Of a stretch of DNA of 64,000 nt, positions 49,167 through 58,600 are shown piece after piece (position 1 is the first letter of the stretch; each line of letters begins with the position of its first letter). The translations under genes were made by a program, and so were the position numbers. Origin of the DNA: Nitrosococcus wardiae (GTDB lineage Bacteria; Pseudomonadota; Gammaproteobacteria; Nitrosococcales; Nitrosococcaceae); NCBI RefSeq assembly GCF_004421105.1, contig NZ_CP038033.1, forward strand, positions 3,119,659-3,183,658, read 5' to 3'. Under the pieces are notes generated by a model. That model was not told the DNA's origin. It searched no databases and saw only the letters and a list, made by a program, of their open reading frames with translations.

Positions 49167-49994
49167 ATGAGCCAAGAAGATATCACTCAGCTTTTTCAAG
49201 ATCCCGATCAAATCCGAATACTACAAATTTTTCTTATTATCGCCCTTGCCTGGTTACTACACCGTCTGATTAACTGGCTTATCCCTTGGCTCGCCGAACG
49301 GCTGCCAGGACGTGCTCGCTGGTACCTCTTGCCTTTGATGCCGGTGTTAAAACTCCTCATCCTGATTACAGCCATTGCGCTCCTCATACCCCTGATTATC
49401 GAACCCACTTTACAGAACATGATCACCCTTCTAGGGGCAGTCGGGCTGGCACTGGGATTCGCTCTCAAGGATTATGTCAGCAGTATTATGGCGGGTATTG
49501 TGGCTATTTATGAGCGCACCTACCGTCCTGGCGATTGGGTCAAAATTAATGAAGCTTATGGCGAGGTGCGATCGGTAAACCTACGGGCGCTAAAAATCCT
49601 TACCCCGGAGGATACCATTGTGACCATTCCCCATGCCAAATTATGGGATACCAATATTTATAACGACAATAATGGTTCTCGGGAACTGCTCTGTGTAGCG
49701 GACTTTTATCTAGACCCCCGCCACGATGCCCATTTGGTACGGGAGGCACTTTATGATGTCGCTTTAACAAGCGCCTTTATTGAACTGGATCATTCTATTG
49801 TGGTTATCGTGGCCGAAAAACCCTGGGGGACTCATTATCGCCTTAAAGCCTATCCCATGGATGGACGGGACCAATTTCTTTTTACTAGCGATTTAACCGT
49901 ACGAGGTAAAGCAGTACTGGCAACCCTAGGAGTGCAACCAGTCCAGGGGTGGCTTGGCGCTCAAAGCTTCAGCGATGGCGACACAAAACTTTGA
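49167..49994 (+). CDS. Small mechanosensitive channel of the MscS family
   Basis: A 275-aa MscS-type channel. Three membrane segments (QIFLIIALAWLLHRLINWLI, LKLLILITAIALLIPLII, and TM3 MITLLGAVGLALGFALKDYV) precede the beta domain with YRPGDWVKINEAYGEVRSV and EDTIVTIPHAKLWDTNIYN. The glycine/alanine-rich TM3 lines the pore. It opens under membrane tension to release solutes. It directly follows the degenerate P-loop gene with a 9-bp gap; co-expression suggests that protein may regulate the channel. Confidence 0.85.
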   Translation: MSQEDITQLFQDPDQIRILQIFLIIALAWLLHRLINWLIPWLAERLPGRARWYLLPLMPVLKLLILITAIALLIPLIIEPTLQNMITLLGAVGLALGFALKDYVSSIMAGIVAIYERTYRPGDWVKINEAYGEVRSVNLRALKILTPEDTIVTIPHAKLWDTNIYNDNNGSRELLCVADFYLDPRHDAHLVREALYDVALTSAFIELDHSIVVIVAEKPWGTHYRLKAYPMDGRDQFLFTSDLTVRGKAVLATLGVQPVQGWLGAQSFSDGDTKL

Positions 49995-50041
49995 ATAAAA
50001 CTATACTGCTTTGAAGACAAGCTTTAAATGAATGTGATGTC

Positions 50042-50173
50042 ATGGTTGCTATTGGAGTAACAGGAAAAGATTCGCCTAGCGATGAAAAATCCCTTCACTA
50101 TTATATTTTTATACTATTATTATTTTGTGGAGAGCTATCAGCTATTGCCCTGTTCTTTTGTCCGATATACTAA
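50042..50173 (+). CDS. Possible 43-aa membrane peptide
   Basis: An ATG at 50042 opens 43 codons to TAA at 50171. The peptide has a polar N terminus (MVAIGVTGKDSPSDEKS) and one hydrophobic span (YYIFILLLFCGELSAIALFF). No clear ribosome-binding site precedes it, so it may not be translated. The rest of the gap between 49995 and 50259 shows nothing else. Confidence 0.25.
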   Translation: MVAIGVTGKDSPSDEKSLHYYIFILLLFCGELSAIALFFCPIY

Positions 50174-50259
50174 TATCAGGGTATGTAATATATTGAAATA
50201 GAATTGGCCCCATCAAAATTAATCAACATACAATGTAGGGAATCCCTAAGGAGACTTTC

Positions 50260-50589
50260 ATGAATAAACGTCAAAACCCATCATGTTCAGAAGACAAAAC
50301 CCAAGTACCTTCTGAGGAAAGCCGGGTAGAAGCTCGGCGGAAATTCTTAAAAACAGCGGGCAAATTCGCACTTTATACCCCGCCTACGTTAACGTTGTTA
50401 ATGCATCCTAGTGTGCATGCCATCAGTAAATCAAATAATGGAGTGGGAAATGGGCCGGATAATCCCCCTTCTGGCTTCAATCACGTACCTGAAAGTAGGA
50501 GGTTCGTATTTGATAACGATGAAGACAACGTACGGACATTAGGGGATCAGGGACCTGGTAATCCGGGCAACCGGGGTGGTTTCAAGTAA
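50260..50589 (+). CDS. Small exported protein with Tat-like signal
   Basis: A 109-aa protein. The N terminus has ARRKFLKTAGKFALYTPPTL, a twin-arginine-like signal with a short hydrophobic region, followed by LLMHPSVHA and a polar, glycine- and asparagine-rich tail (GNPGNRGG). It resembles small uncharacterised Tat-type proteins seen in other proteobacteria. Its own strong terminator follows. TAAGGAGACTTTC provides the ribosome-binding site. Function unknown. Confidence 0.6.
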   Translation: MNKRQNPSCSEDKTQVPSEESRVEARRKFLKTAGKFALYTPPTLTLLMHPSVHAISKSNNGVGNGPDNPPSGFNHVPESRRFVFDNDEDNVRTLGDQGPGNPGNRGGFK

Positions 50590-50624
50590 AAAGTTTAAAT
50601 CATACGATAATCAAATCCTTGGAT

Positions 50625-50651
50625 AACCCGCTATTGCAGCGGGTTTTTTTT
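50625..50651 (+). terminator. Rho-independent terminator
   Basis: AACCCGCT (50625-50632), loop ATTGC, AGCGGGTT (50638-50645), then a run of T to 50651. It closes the small Tat-like gene. Confidence 0.85.
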
Positions 50652-50682
50652 ACCTACCCTACAACCGTTCGATCCTAATTTA

Positions 50683-51685
50683 ACGTCAGTTCTGGATAAC
50701 TACATGGGTTTATCCAAGAGAATAAGTTGCTGGTTAGTCAGGTTAAGTGAAGGCTTGAGCGGCTGATGGGTGTAGGCGATAAGCCCAGCGACTAAATTGG
50801 CCATGAAATGAGCGATGCTGCGATGGCGGCTGTGCTCAATTTGAGAGATATTTTTAAGCGGGTCGTTGATGGTTTCGATAAGCGAGCGCCTGCGCAGCAA
50901 AAGTTTATCAAACAGAGGCAAGAGGCGGTTATGCATATTTTTGCGAATGGGAGTTATCAGCTGGAGGCCCTTCTCAAAGAGAACTTGGAATAAGTGTGTT
51001 GAAATGTAGCCTTTATCGCCAAAGAGTTTTCCTGAGAGGCCCTCGGTGAGATGGGGCACGGGGTGGCGGTCATCGATGTTGCCGGGGGTCACGTGGAAAG
51101 CGAGCAGTTCCCCTTCATCATTGATGATCAAATGCAGCTTAAATCCATAACACCCTCCCATGGAATGCTTGCCCCAGTGGGCCTTTTTTTTAAAGCGTTG
51201 ATGGGTAGGGGCCCGTTGGCGATGGCAGACGATAATGGGCGTAGAATCAATAAAACCAATACCGCTGACCTGCCCTTTACGGGTGTGCAGATCACTGCAC
51301 AACGGAATCAATGCCGCGCCCATGAGTTCCACAAAGCGGGGATAACCGACCCGCATAGGAAAGGCTCCCCGCCAGTATTTCGCCACATAGCCGGTGTAAT
51401 AGGGCTTAAAGGTGCGATAGTTCGAGCGATGGAAAGCAATGATAATCGTCATCACCTCACTCAGTGACAGGTTTGAGGTTTTTCGCCGCTTTCTCTCGTC
51501 TGAGTGTAGAAGCTGCTGATTCCACTGGGGTTCAAACGCTTGGCAGAAATCATCGACCTCACAAAAAACCCGCTCTAAATCTATCATGGCCCTCACCTGC
51601 TTCTTTGAATAACCCTCTGAACAGGCACATCCTATCTCCTACCCAGGACTATGAAAACAGCCCCCCGCTTATGTCGAACTGACGT
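50683..51685 (-). mobile_element. IS982-family insertion sequence, about 1.0 kb
   Basis: The left end ACGTCAGTTCTGGATAA starts at 50683; the right end read on the minus strand from 51685 is ACGTCAGTTCGACATAA (14 of 17 match). One transposase gene lies inside. No target duplication is visible: the sequences outside both ends differ, and the right end continues into a second partial copy, so the insertion has been rearranged. Confidence 0.75.
50700..51587 (-). CDS. IS982-type transposase
   Basis: A 295-aa DDE transposase: GIGFIDSTPIIVCH holds the first catalytic aspartate, LFGDKGYIS the second, and RRRSLIETINDPLKNI the glutamate. The N-terminal NLSLSEVMTIIIAFHRSNYRTF is typical of IS982-type enzymes. 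ATG 51587 is preferred over GTG 51596 because a GTGAGG sequence precedes it. The frame is intact. Confidence 0.85.
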   Translation of the reverse strand: MIDLERVFCEVDDFCQAFEPQWNQQLLHSDERKRRKTSNLSLSEVMTIIIAFHRSNYRTFKPYYTGYVAKYWRGAFPMRVGYPRFVELMGAALIPLCSDLHTRKGQVSGIGFIDSTPIIVCHRQRAPTHQRFKKKAHWGKHSMGGCYGFKLHLIINDEGELLAFHVTPGNIDDRHPVPHLTEGLSGKLFGDKGYISTHLFQVLFEKGLQLITPIRKNMHNRLLPLFDKLLLRRRSLIETINDPLKNISQIEHSRHRSIAHFMANLVAGLIAYTHQPLKPSLNLTNQQLILLDKPM

Positions 51686-51848
51686 CACTGGGGTTCAAAC
51701 GCTTGGCAGAAATCATCGACCTCACAAAAAACCCGCTCTAAATCTATCATGACCCTCACCTGCTTCTCTGAATAACCCTCTGAACAGGCACATCCTATCT
51801 CCTACCCAGAACTATGAAAACAGCACCCCGCTTATGTCGAACTGACGT
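51686..51848 (-). mobile_element. Partial second copy of the IS982 end, 163 bp
   Basis: 51686-51848 repeats 51523-51685 directly, with about four differences (for example ATGACC for ATGGCC, and CAGCACCCC for CAGCCCCCC). It includes the transposase N-terminal codons and the terminal repeat, and ends at the same ACGT tip. The differences argue against a fresh duplication; it is more likely the residue of another related IS copy. Confidence 0.8.
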
Positions 51849-52853
51849 CTCTGGAGCCTTATCATCGTCATTGCCGGTGCCCTGACGCTGCCCCTGACAG
51901 GCTATGTCTACGTTGAAGTTACTTCAGCCCAAACTGAATTGGACAACAAAACCAACCCCCGAGCCAATTACTGGCGCGCAGTACGCGAAGGTGTCCCTGG
52001 TTATTCCGCTGTCAAGGGGCAAGAACGTGGCGTTCTGATCGATAACGGGGGACAGAATTGGCGCCAGATTCGCAATGGCCCTATCGCGGGTCTTACTCCT
52101 TGGATACTCGGTTTGATGCTATTCGCGATCACGGCCTTCTATCTCTACCGGGGGCCCGTCAGATTAAAAGAAAGCCCCTCCGGAATTACTGTCAAGCGCT
52201 GGTCTCTATTGGAACGCACACTTCACTGGTATACGGCGACTCTGTTTATCCTGCTGGCCATGACAGGATTGAGTCTATTGTTTGGTCGGGCGGCGCTGAT
52301 TCCCTTGCTGGGTCTTGAGGGATTTTCAACCTACGCCGGTTTTGCCATGGTCGTTCACAATTACCTGGGACCTCTCTTTGCAGTGGGAATCTTTCTGGAG
52401 ATTATGATCTGGATGAAATACAACCTCCCCAACCGAGTAGACTGGGAATGGTTTAAAAAGATGGGCGGCCTGGTGGGAGATGAACATCCCTCTGCTGGAC
52501 GGATGAACGGGGGCGAAAAGGTTTGGTTCTGGTTTATCGCCACGGTGGGGGTGGCGGTCATCGTGGCTGGATTCATCTTAGATTTTCCCAACTTCGGCCA
52601 GACCCGATCAACCATGCAGAATGCCCATGTGACTCATGTAATTGGTGCTGTCATCTGGCTATCTGCCGCCCTGGGACATATTTATATGGGATCGCTAGGG
52701 ACCGAAGGCGCATTGGAAGGAATGGTCAAGGGCCAAGTCAGCGCTGAATGGGCCAAACAACACCATGATCTTTGGTATGAAGAAGTTAAAGGGCAACAGG
52801 AGAAAGAACAAGAAAAACCCATACCTGATACACCTCAACAAACATCAATTTAA
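51849..52853 (+). pseudogene. Formate dehydrogenase gamma (cytochrome b) subunit, 5' end removed by IS
   Basis: The frame is open from the tip of the IS982 fragment: LWSLIIVIAGALTLPLTGYV follows at once, then the soluble lead region and the FdhI/FdoI-type cytochrome b556 membrane part with haem-ligand histidines in LLERTLHWYTATLFI, AMVVHNYLGPL and THVIGAV...LGHIYMG. Only the start codon and a few residues seem missing. A TTG at 51939 could start a shortened protein without the first membrane segment. No alpha or beta subunit gene is in the window. A normal formate dehydrogenase gamma subunit anchors the enzyme and passes electrons to quinone. Confidence 0.7.
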
Positions 52854-53282
52854 GTTAACCGGCCTAAACTCCTGCACCCCAGAACCCCGTCCTTATCACC
52901 CTCTTGTAGTTACGTTCAAGGACTTTGAATAGTTTTGGCGCACCAGGCTAGGATACGATATATTAGTAGCGGACCAGTGGGATCCTCGCTCAGGGGTTGG
53001 GAGCGAAAGCGCCATGTTTCTATCAGGTATAGGGGGAAATAACCAAATGTTTCAATTCAACTCTGCCCTGATTCTCTATTACCCTGGCAGCCAACCTTGA
53101 ACTACATTCCTTTACCGGTAGTACTTCTCTTTATTCGAGCACGAACTCCAATCTCGAATCCCCTATAGCCTCCTGATGCAATGCTCTAAGATTAGCACCT
53201 CGCCAATCCCCCTACTAAAAATCGGCAAATAATCTAAAAGGTTGCAGGCGAAGCTCATTAAAAAAGGAGATAATAAACTAAA
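52854..53282. other. Gene-free stretch
   Basis: No supported gene. AAAAAAGGAGATAATAAACT just before 53283 is the ribosome-binding site of the diiron gene. GGATACGATATATTAG near 52955 may contain a promoter -10 element, but this is weak. Confidence 0.4.
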
Positions 53283-53941
53283 ATGATCGAAAACAAAGCA
53301 TATCGTTCTATCTTCTCCCCTTGCTCAGTCCAAGAACGAAAAGAGAATTTTGACAGCTACTGGCGCTTTACTCAACAACATGCCGGCGAACTTTTAGAAG
53401 AAGATAAAGATCTCGTTAATAAGCGGGAAAAACTAAAATACTTCCAAGACCACCCCGTCCGTTCCCGAAACCCCCTTCCTAATCCCGAACTGTTTTACCG
53501 CAATTACGTGAAATTTAAAGATGATCCCCAATCCGTCGATCGCAAGACGCTGCTTTTAACCACTATTTACAAATTTGCCCGTCACGAATGGGTTGGTATT
53601 TCAGGAGCTTGGGAGATAATACCTACAATGGCGGAAGCAAAAACTTTGACCGATAAAATCAGCCGGGTCCACTTAGCCGAAGAGTTTTGTCACGTGCGCT
53701 TCTTCCATGAAATGCTAAAAACCTTCCATCTAGATAAAGTCGAGTGGGTCCCTTTAGGACCGGTAAAGCAGAAAATTTATAAAATATTTCCTCGTCTGCC
53801 TGGTTTCTTAATGGATACCCCGGCCTTCGTTACAGAACTCATGGGAATGACGTTTTACCAGCATTTGGATACGCTCTTTGAGGAAGTATTGGCTGATGAA
53901 CCTGAAGCCCGGCAACGGCTCAGGGAAATTCTCCTCGGTAC

Positions 53942-55148
53942 GGTACAAAACCGGCATATAGTTAACATTGTCAAGGGGTTATACAGTAAGTGAGCAATGG
54001 GGTTATGATGAACGGTTTACCGCCAAGTAAAGGTTCATTCCCCATGATGGCTGCTCACTTACTGAAATGTGAACTTAAGCGTTTTCTGCCCTGGCATCAA
54101 GCCCGCATCGACTGTTTAGCGCAATTGATCGTGGCGATGGTTCAAGTGCGGACGGTGAATTTAACGCAACTGGCATTAGCTTTTGATGCGCTGGTGCAGC
54201 GGGAGTCGGTTTATCAACGTGTGAAGCGTTTTTTTCGTCACCATCAATTTGAAACCGACCTGGTGGCGGTGCTGGTGACGAGTTGGCTAGATTTGGGCAA
54301 GCGGTGGGTGCTGTGCTTGGATCGGACCACCTGGCAGTTGGGGCGCACGCCGATCAACGGGTTGGTCCTGTCAGTGGCTTATGCTGGGGTGTCCGTGCCG
54401 CTAATGTGGACGGTATTGGGGAAAAAAGGCAACTCCTCCACCGAGGAGCGTATCGCCCTGATAGAACGGTTTCTACGCCGCTTCCCGCCGGAGCGCATTG
54501 AATGTCTGATGGCTGATCGTGAGTTTCGTGGTCATCAGTGGTTATCGTATCTCATCAGGCGTGGTATTGCGTTTCGCTTACGGATCCCCAACAACACGAA
54601 AACCCACAATCGTCAGCGTAATGCTCGTTTGCCCGTCACCCGGCTGTTCAGCATTCAGAGCGGCGAGACGATGATACTCAACCGGCCACGGCGCCTGTGG
54701 GGTCATACCTTGTACCTCGTCGGTACGCGCGCACCCAGTGGGGAATACGTTATCATCATCACCACCCACGCCCCAGAGCAGGCGCTCGAGGACTATCGCC
54801 AACGCTGGCAAACGGAGTGTCTGTTTGCGGCGATGAAGCGCCGGGGCTTCAACCTCGAAGACACGCATATCACCGACCCAGACCGGGTCGCTCGATTGAT
54901 CGCCGTCATGACCTTGGCCCTGTGCTGGTGCTATAAGGTAGGGCTCTGGTTAAATCAGCAACAACCCATTGTGATCAAAAAACATCAGCGCCGTGCCTGT
55001 AGTGTGATCCGTTTAGGGTTGGATACGTTGCGCCGGGTTTTGCTCAATGGCGCTTCACAAACACCACAGATACGCGACTGGATTCACTTCCTTTTCGATA
55101 AAAAGGTCATCATAGCAAACACTTAGGAAAACTCTTTGTTTTTGTACC
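53942..55148 (+). mobile_element. IS4-like insertion sequence, 1207 bp, GTAC target duplication
   Basis: Ends are GGTACAAAACC at 53942 and, on the other strand from 55148, GGTACAAAAAC. GTAC flanks both sides (53938-53941 and 55149-55152). The transposase frame is intact. Because the ends also contain GTAC, the boundary could slide by a few bases. Confidence 0.8.
54005..55126 (+). CDS. IS4-family transposase
   Basis: About 373 aa. DDE residues can be placed in VLCLDRTTWQL, CLMADREFRG and YRQRWQTECLFAAMKRRG (YREK-type). The N-terminal helical DNA-binding part has SVYQRVKRFFRHH. ATGATG at 54005 is taken as start; GTG 53990 is the alternative. It lies in the same direction as the gene it interrupts and shows no frame damage. 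Confidence 0.85.
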   Translation: MMNGLPPSKGSFPMMAAHLLKCELKRFLPWHQARIDCLAQLIVAMVQVRTVNLTQLALAFDALVQRESVYQRVKRFFRHHQFETDLVAVLVTSWLDLGKRWVLCLDRTTWQLGRTPINGLVLSVAYAGVSVPLMWTVLGKKGNSSTEERIALIERFLRRFPPERIECLMADREFRGHQWLSYLIRRGIAFRLRIPNNTKTHNRQRNARLPVTRLFSIQSGETMILNRPRRLWGHTLYLVGTRAPSGEYVIIITTHAPEQALEDYRQRWQTECLFAAMKRRGFNLEDTHITDPDRVARLIAVMTLALCWCYKVGLWLNQQQPIVIKKHQRRACSVIRLGLDTLRRVLLNGASQTPQIRDWIHFLFDKKVIIANT

Positions 55149-55431
55149 GTACTGAGGAAATTCTCCATGAAATCATGGTGGATGAAATGGCCCATGTGGG
55201 GCAACGCAGAAATTTCATTGGTCCGATAGGGATCAAAGCCGCCCAGCTTATGGTTGCGCCTTTGTATCGTGGGTTTTTTCGAGATATTCCAGAAGCCAAA
55301 TATTTATTTAATATTGAGCAAATGATTCAAGAGGGACTAACGTTTGACTATAATTCTGTATCCCCCCAACTGTTGACTCGCAGTTGGGTGCCGAGTTACT
55401 GCCAAACTTGAGTGGAAAATAGAAGTTGCTT

Positions 55432-55581
55432 GCCACCGCCGCAGGTTATCTAGAGAATACGGCGGTGGCTATTCCTTATCGAAAAACTTTTCCAGATTAT
55501 AATACGTTGTTCGTGTTCTCGAAGTATAACCCTCTTTTTATTTCAAGCATAGTTAGAGGCTAGGAAAATCAACCTCTAACT
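55432..55581 (+). promoter_or_regulatory. Two hairpins in the leader of the ribonucleotide reductase gene
   Basis: GCCACCGCCG at 55432-55441 pairs with CGGCGGTGGC at 55460-55469, and AGTTAGAGG at 55551-55559 pairs with CCTCTAACT at 55573-55581. The first lies just after the diiron gene and may end its transcript. The second lies about 65 bp before the start of the reductase gene. I looked for a cobalamin riboswitch and did not find its conserved core. TATAAT at 55497-55502 may be a promoter -10. Confidence 0.4.
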
Positions 55582-55644
55582 TTCGCTAGGGTACCTATTC
55601 TTCATAAAGATGAGCGATTTCAGGCAAGATTAAGGGAGATCATC

Positions 55645-58600
55645 ATGTCCCACTCAGTGGAGAACAAATTCTCCCTAGTCAGAAAGCGCGACGGGCGCTT
55701 ATTGCCTTTTGATCAGAACCGTATTACCCATGCAATATTGCGCGCCATGCAGGCCAGCCAAGAAGGGGATCTTGCCCATGACCCTTCCCGGGTCTCTGAT
55801 AAAGTGGTGGCAGAGTTGAACCAGCAATACCCTGCTACCCACATCCCCCAAGTAGAAGAAATCCAGGATCTGGTTGAGGAGACATTGATCCTGATGGAGT
55901 TTGCCAAAACCGCTAAGGCCTATATCCTCTACCGGCATAAACGGGCTCAAATCCGAGAAAAAGCCAAAGCGGTCCCGGAAAAAGTCAAACAGCTTGCCAC
56001 TGAAAGCAAGTCCTTTTTTTCCAATGCATTAGCCGAGTTTATCTACTATCGCACCTATTCTCGCTGGCTAGAAGAAGAAAACCGACGCGAAACGTGGCTA
56101 GAAACGGTAGAGCGTTACATGGCTTTCATGAAAGAAAAACTTGGCGAGCGTCTCAGTTCGGCAGAGTATCAGGAAATCCATCAGGCCATTCTGCAACAGC
56201 AGATCATGCCTTCCATGCGCCTGCTGTGGTCTGCCGGTAAAGCCGCCCGGGTCAACAACATTACCGCCTATAATTGCTCATTTATCGCCCCTACCCAGCT
56301 CCAGGATCTGGGCGAAATCCTTTATTTACTGATGTCTGGAGTGGGAGTAGGCTTTTCAGTAGAAAGCCAAAATGTGCAACAACTGCCGATTATTCAGCGG
56401 CAAACGGGAGAAATACTGCCCACCTACAAGGTTGGGGACAGCAAAGAGGATTGGGGGGATGCGCTAAAAGCCGGATTACAAGCCTGGTATGATGGCAAGG
56501 ATATCCGCTTCGATTACTCTGAAGTCAGACCCGCCGGCTCACGGCTTCACACCATGGGGGGACGTAGCGCTGGTCCTGAACCCTTACAGGCCCTGCTAGA
56601 TTATGGACGTGCAAAAATTCTCAGCGCCCAAGGCAAACGGCTGCGTAACATTGATGTCCATGACCTCATTTGTAAGATTGGCGCAGTCGTGGAGATGGGG
56701 GGGGTGCGCCGAGCCGCCCTGATCTCCCTTTCCGATGCCGACGACGAAGAGATGCGTCAAGCGAAAAGCGGCCATTTTTATATTAATCACCCCCAACGAG
56801 CCATGGCCAATAACTCAGCCGTGTATGAAACCAAACCTAAAGCCACTGATTTTCTCAGAGAGTGGCTGGCCCTGGCTCAAGGAGGAACCGGTGAGCGCGG
56901 ACTGTTCAATCGGGGTGGCCTAAAAACCCAGCTTCCAGAGCGGCGGTGGCCGGGTTTTGAACCCTATTGGTCCACCAGTGGGACTAATCCCTGCGTAACA
57001 GGGGATACCTGGGTTTTAACCGATCAAGGCCCAGCTCAAGTTAAGAAACTTATTAACCAATCATTTAACCCGGCTGTTAATGGAAAGGCTTACAGCTCAG
57101 AAGGCTTTTTCAAAACTGGAAACAAAAAAATTTTTGAGGTAGAGACTAAAAAGGGATATAAGCTTAAGGCGACGAAAAATCATCAGGTACGCACAGTAGA
57201 TTATGAATCCAGAAAAATTCAAAAAACGAGCTGGAAAGAACTGTGTAAGCTCAGTAAGGGCGATAGGATAGTTTTACACAATCATAGCGATTATGAATGG
57301 GAAGGAGCCGGTGATTTCCGCGAAGGATGGCTGGTTGGAAATTTGCTGGGGGATGGGAATATTGAAAAAACAGGAAAGGCAAACTTGGATTATTGGGGAA
57401 ACACCAAAGAAGCAATGGCCAATCAGGCGTTGAATCTTGTCCATGAAACAGTTGGAGCGCGAGCGGATTTAGCGGGACATACAATGGAAACAGGCGTAAT
57501 CAGAGTCCAATCTGTTAATCTGGGCAAAAGGGCTCAGGAATTGGGATTAGTTAACCGACAAAAGTTAATTTCGGAGAAAATAGAAGAAACCTCATCCGAT
57601 TTTCATATAGGTTTTCTCCAAGGATGGTTTGACGCCGATGGCTCTGTCCAGGGAACGCAGAATAAAGGTGTGAGTATAAGATTGGCATCCAGCATTTATC
57701 AAAATTTGCAAGCAGCGCAAAGAATGCTGGCAAGACTAGGTATTATTTCTACGATCTATAAAAACAGAAGATCCGCCGGGAAACGAATGCTGCCAAACGG
57801 AAAGGGAGGATTCAGCGAGTACGAATGTAATCCGGATAACGAATTAATAATTTCCGGAGCCAACATTACCCGCTTTAATTTTAGAATCGGATTCAGTGAT
57901 CCAGAAAAACAAAGCAAGTTAAACCAAAAACTTGCCGACTATAACAGAGATTTGAACAGAGAAAGGTTCAGTGATGAAATTGTCAGCATTAGACAAGTAG
58001 GCCATGAAGACGTATACGACTGCCAGGTGCCGGGAGTGAATGCATTTGATGGAAATGGAATCATGCTGCATAACTGCGGTGAAATCATCCTGCGCAATAA
58101 GCAATTTTGTAATTTATCCGAAGTGGTCGCCCGCCCAGAAGATACGGAGGAAGCGCTTCTCGATAAAATCCGGATTGCTTCGATTTTAGGGACTTACCAA
58201 TCCACGCTGACTGATTTCCCCTACCTCTCGCCAGAATGGAACAAGAATTGTGAAGAAGAGCACCTGCTTGGTGTTTCTATTACCGGCCAGTGGGATAATC
58301 CAGTGGTACGAGATTCCCAGATTTTAAACAAACTACGGCATCAGGCCATTGCTACCAACCGTATCTACGCCAAACGCTTAGGGATTAATGAGTCCACAGC
58401 GGTGACCTGTGTCAAACCTTCCGGTACCGTTTCCCAGTTAGTTGATGCCGCCTCCGGGATGCATCCGCGCTATGCCCCTTATTACCTGCGGCGGGTGCGC
58501 ATTTCCGCTCAAGACCCCTTATTTATTATGTTAAAAGAGCAAAAATTCCCTTACCACCCGGAAGTGGGACAAGATGAGACCACCGCTTCTACTTTCGTGT

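Larger units (their letters stand above)
53283..55411 (+). pseudogene. Ferritin-like diiron protein gene split by an IS4-type element
   Basis: The gene is 53283-53941 plus 55153-55411. Removing the IS and one GTAC restores a continuous frame (codons ATT CTC CTC GGT ACT GAG GAA ATT at the joint) of about 305 aa. Metal-ligand EXXH motifs fall on both sides: EFCH in LAEEFCHVRFFHEM before the IS, and EMAH in EIMVDEMAHVG after it. A truncated product ending in IS-encoded residues would lack the second motif, so the gene should be inactive. The family is ferritin-like and oxygenase-like; the exact member is not known. A hairpin follows its end. Confidence 0.75.

Noticed and set aside
55412-55644. 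Cobalamin riboswitch ahead of the B12-type reductase
   Set aside because: GCCACCG looked like a B12-box start, but it is one arm of a simple hairpin and the conserved riboswitch core is missing.
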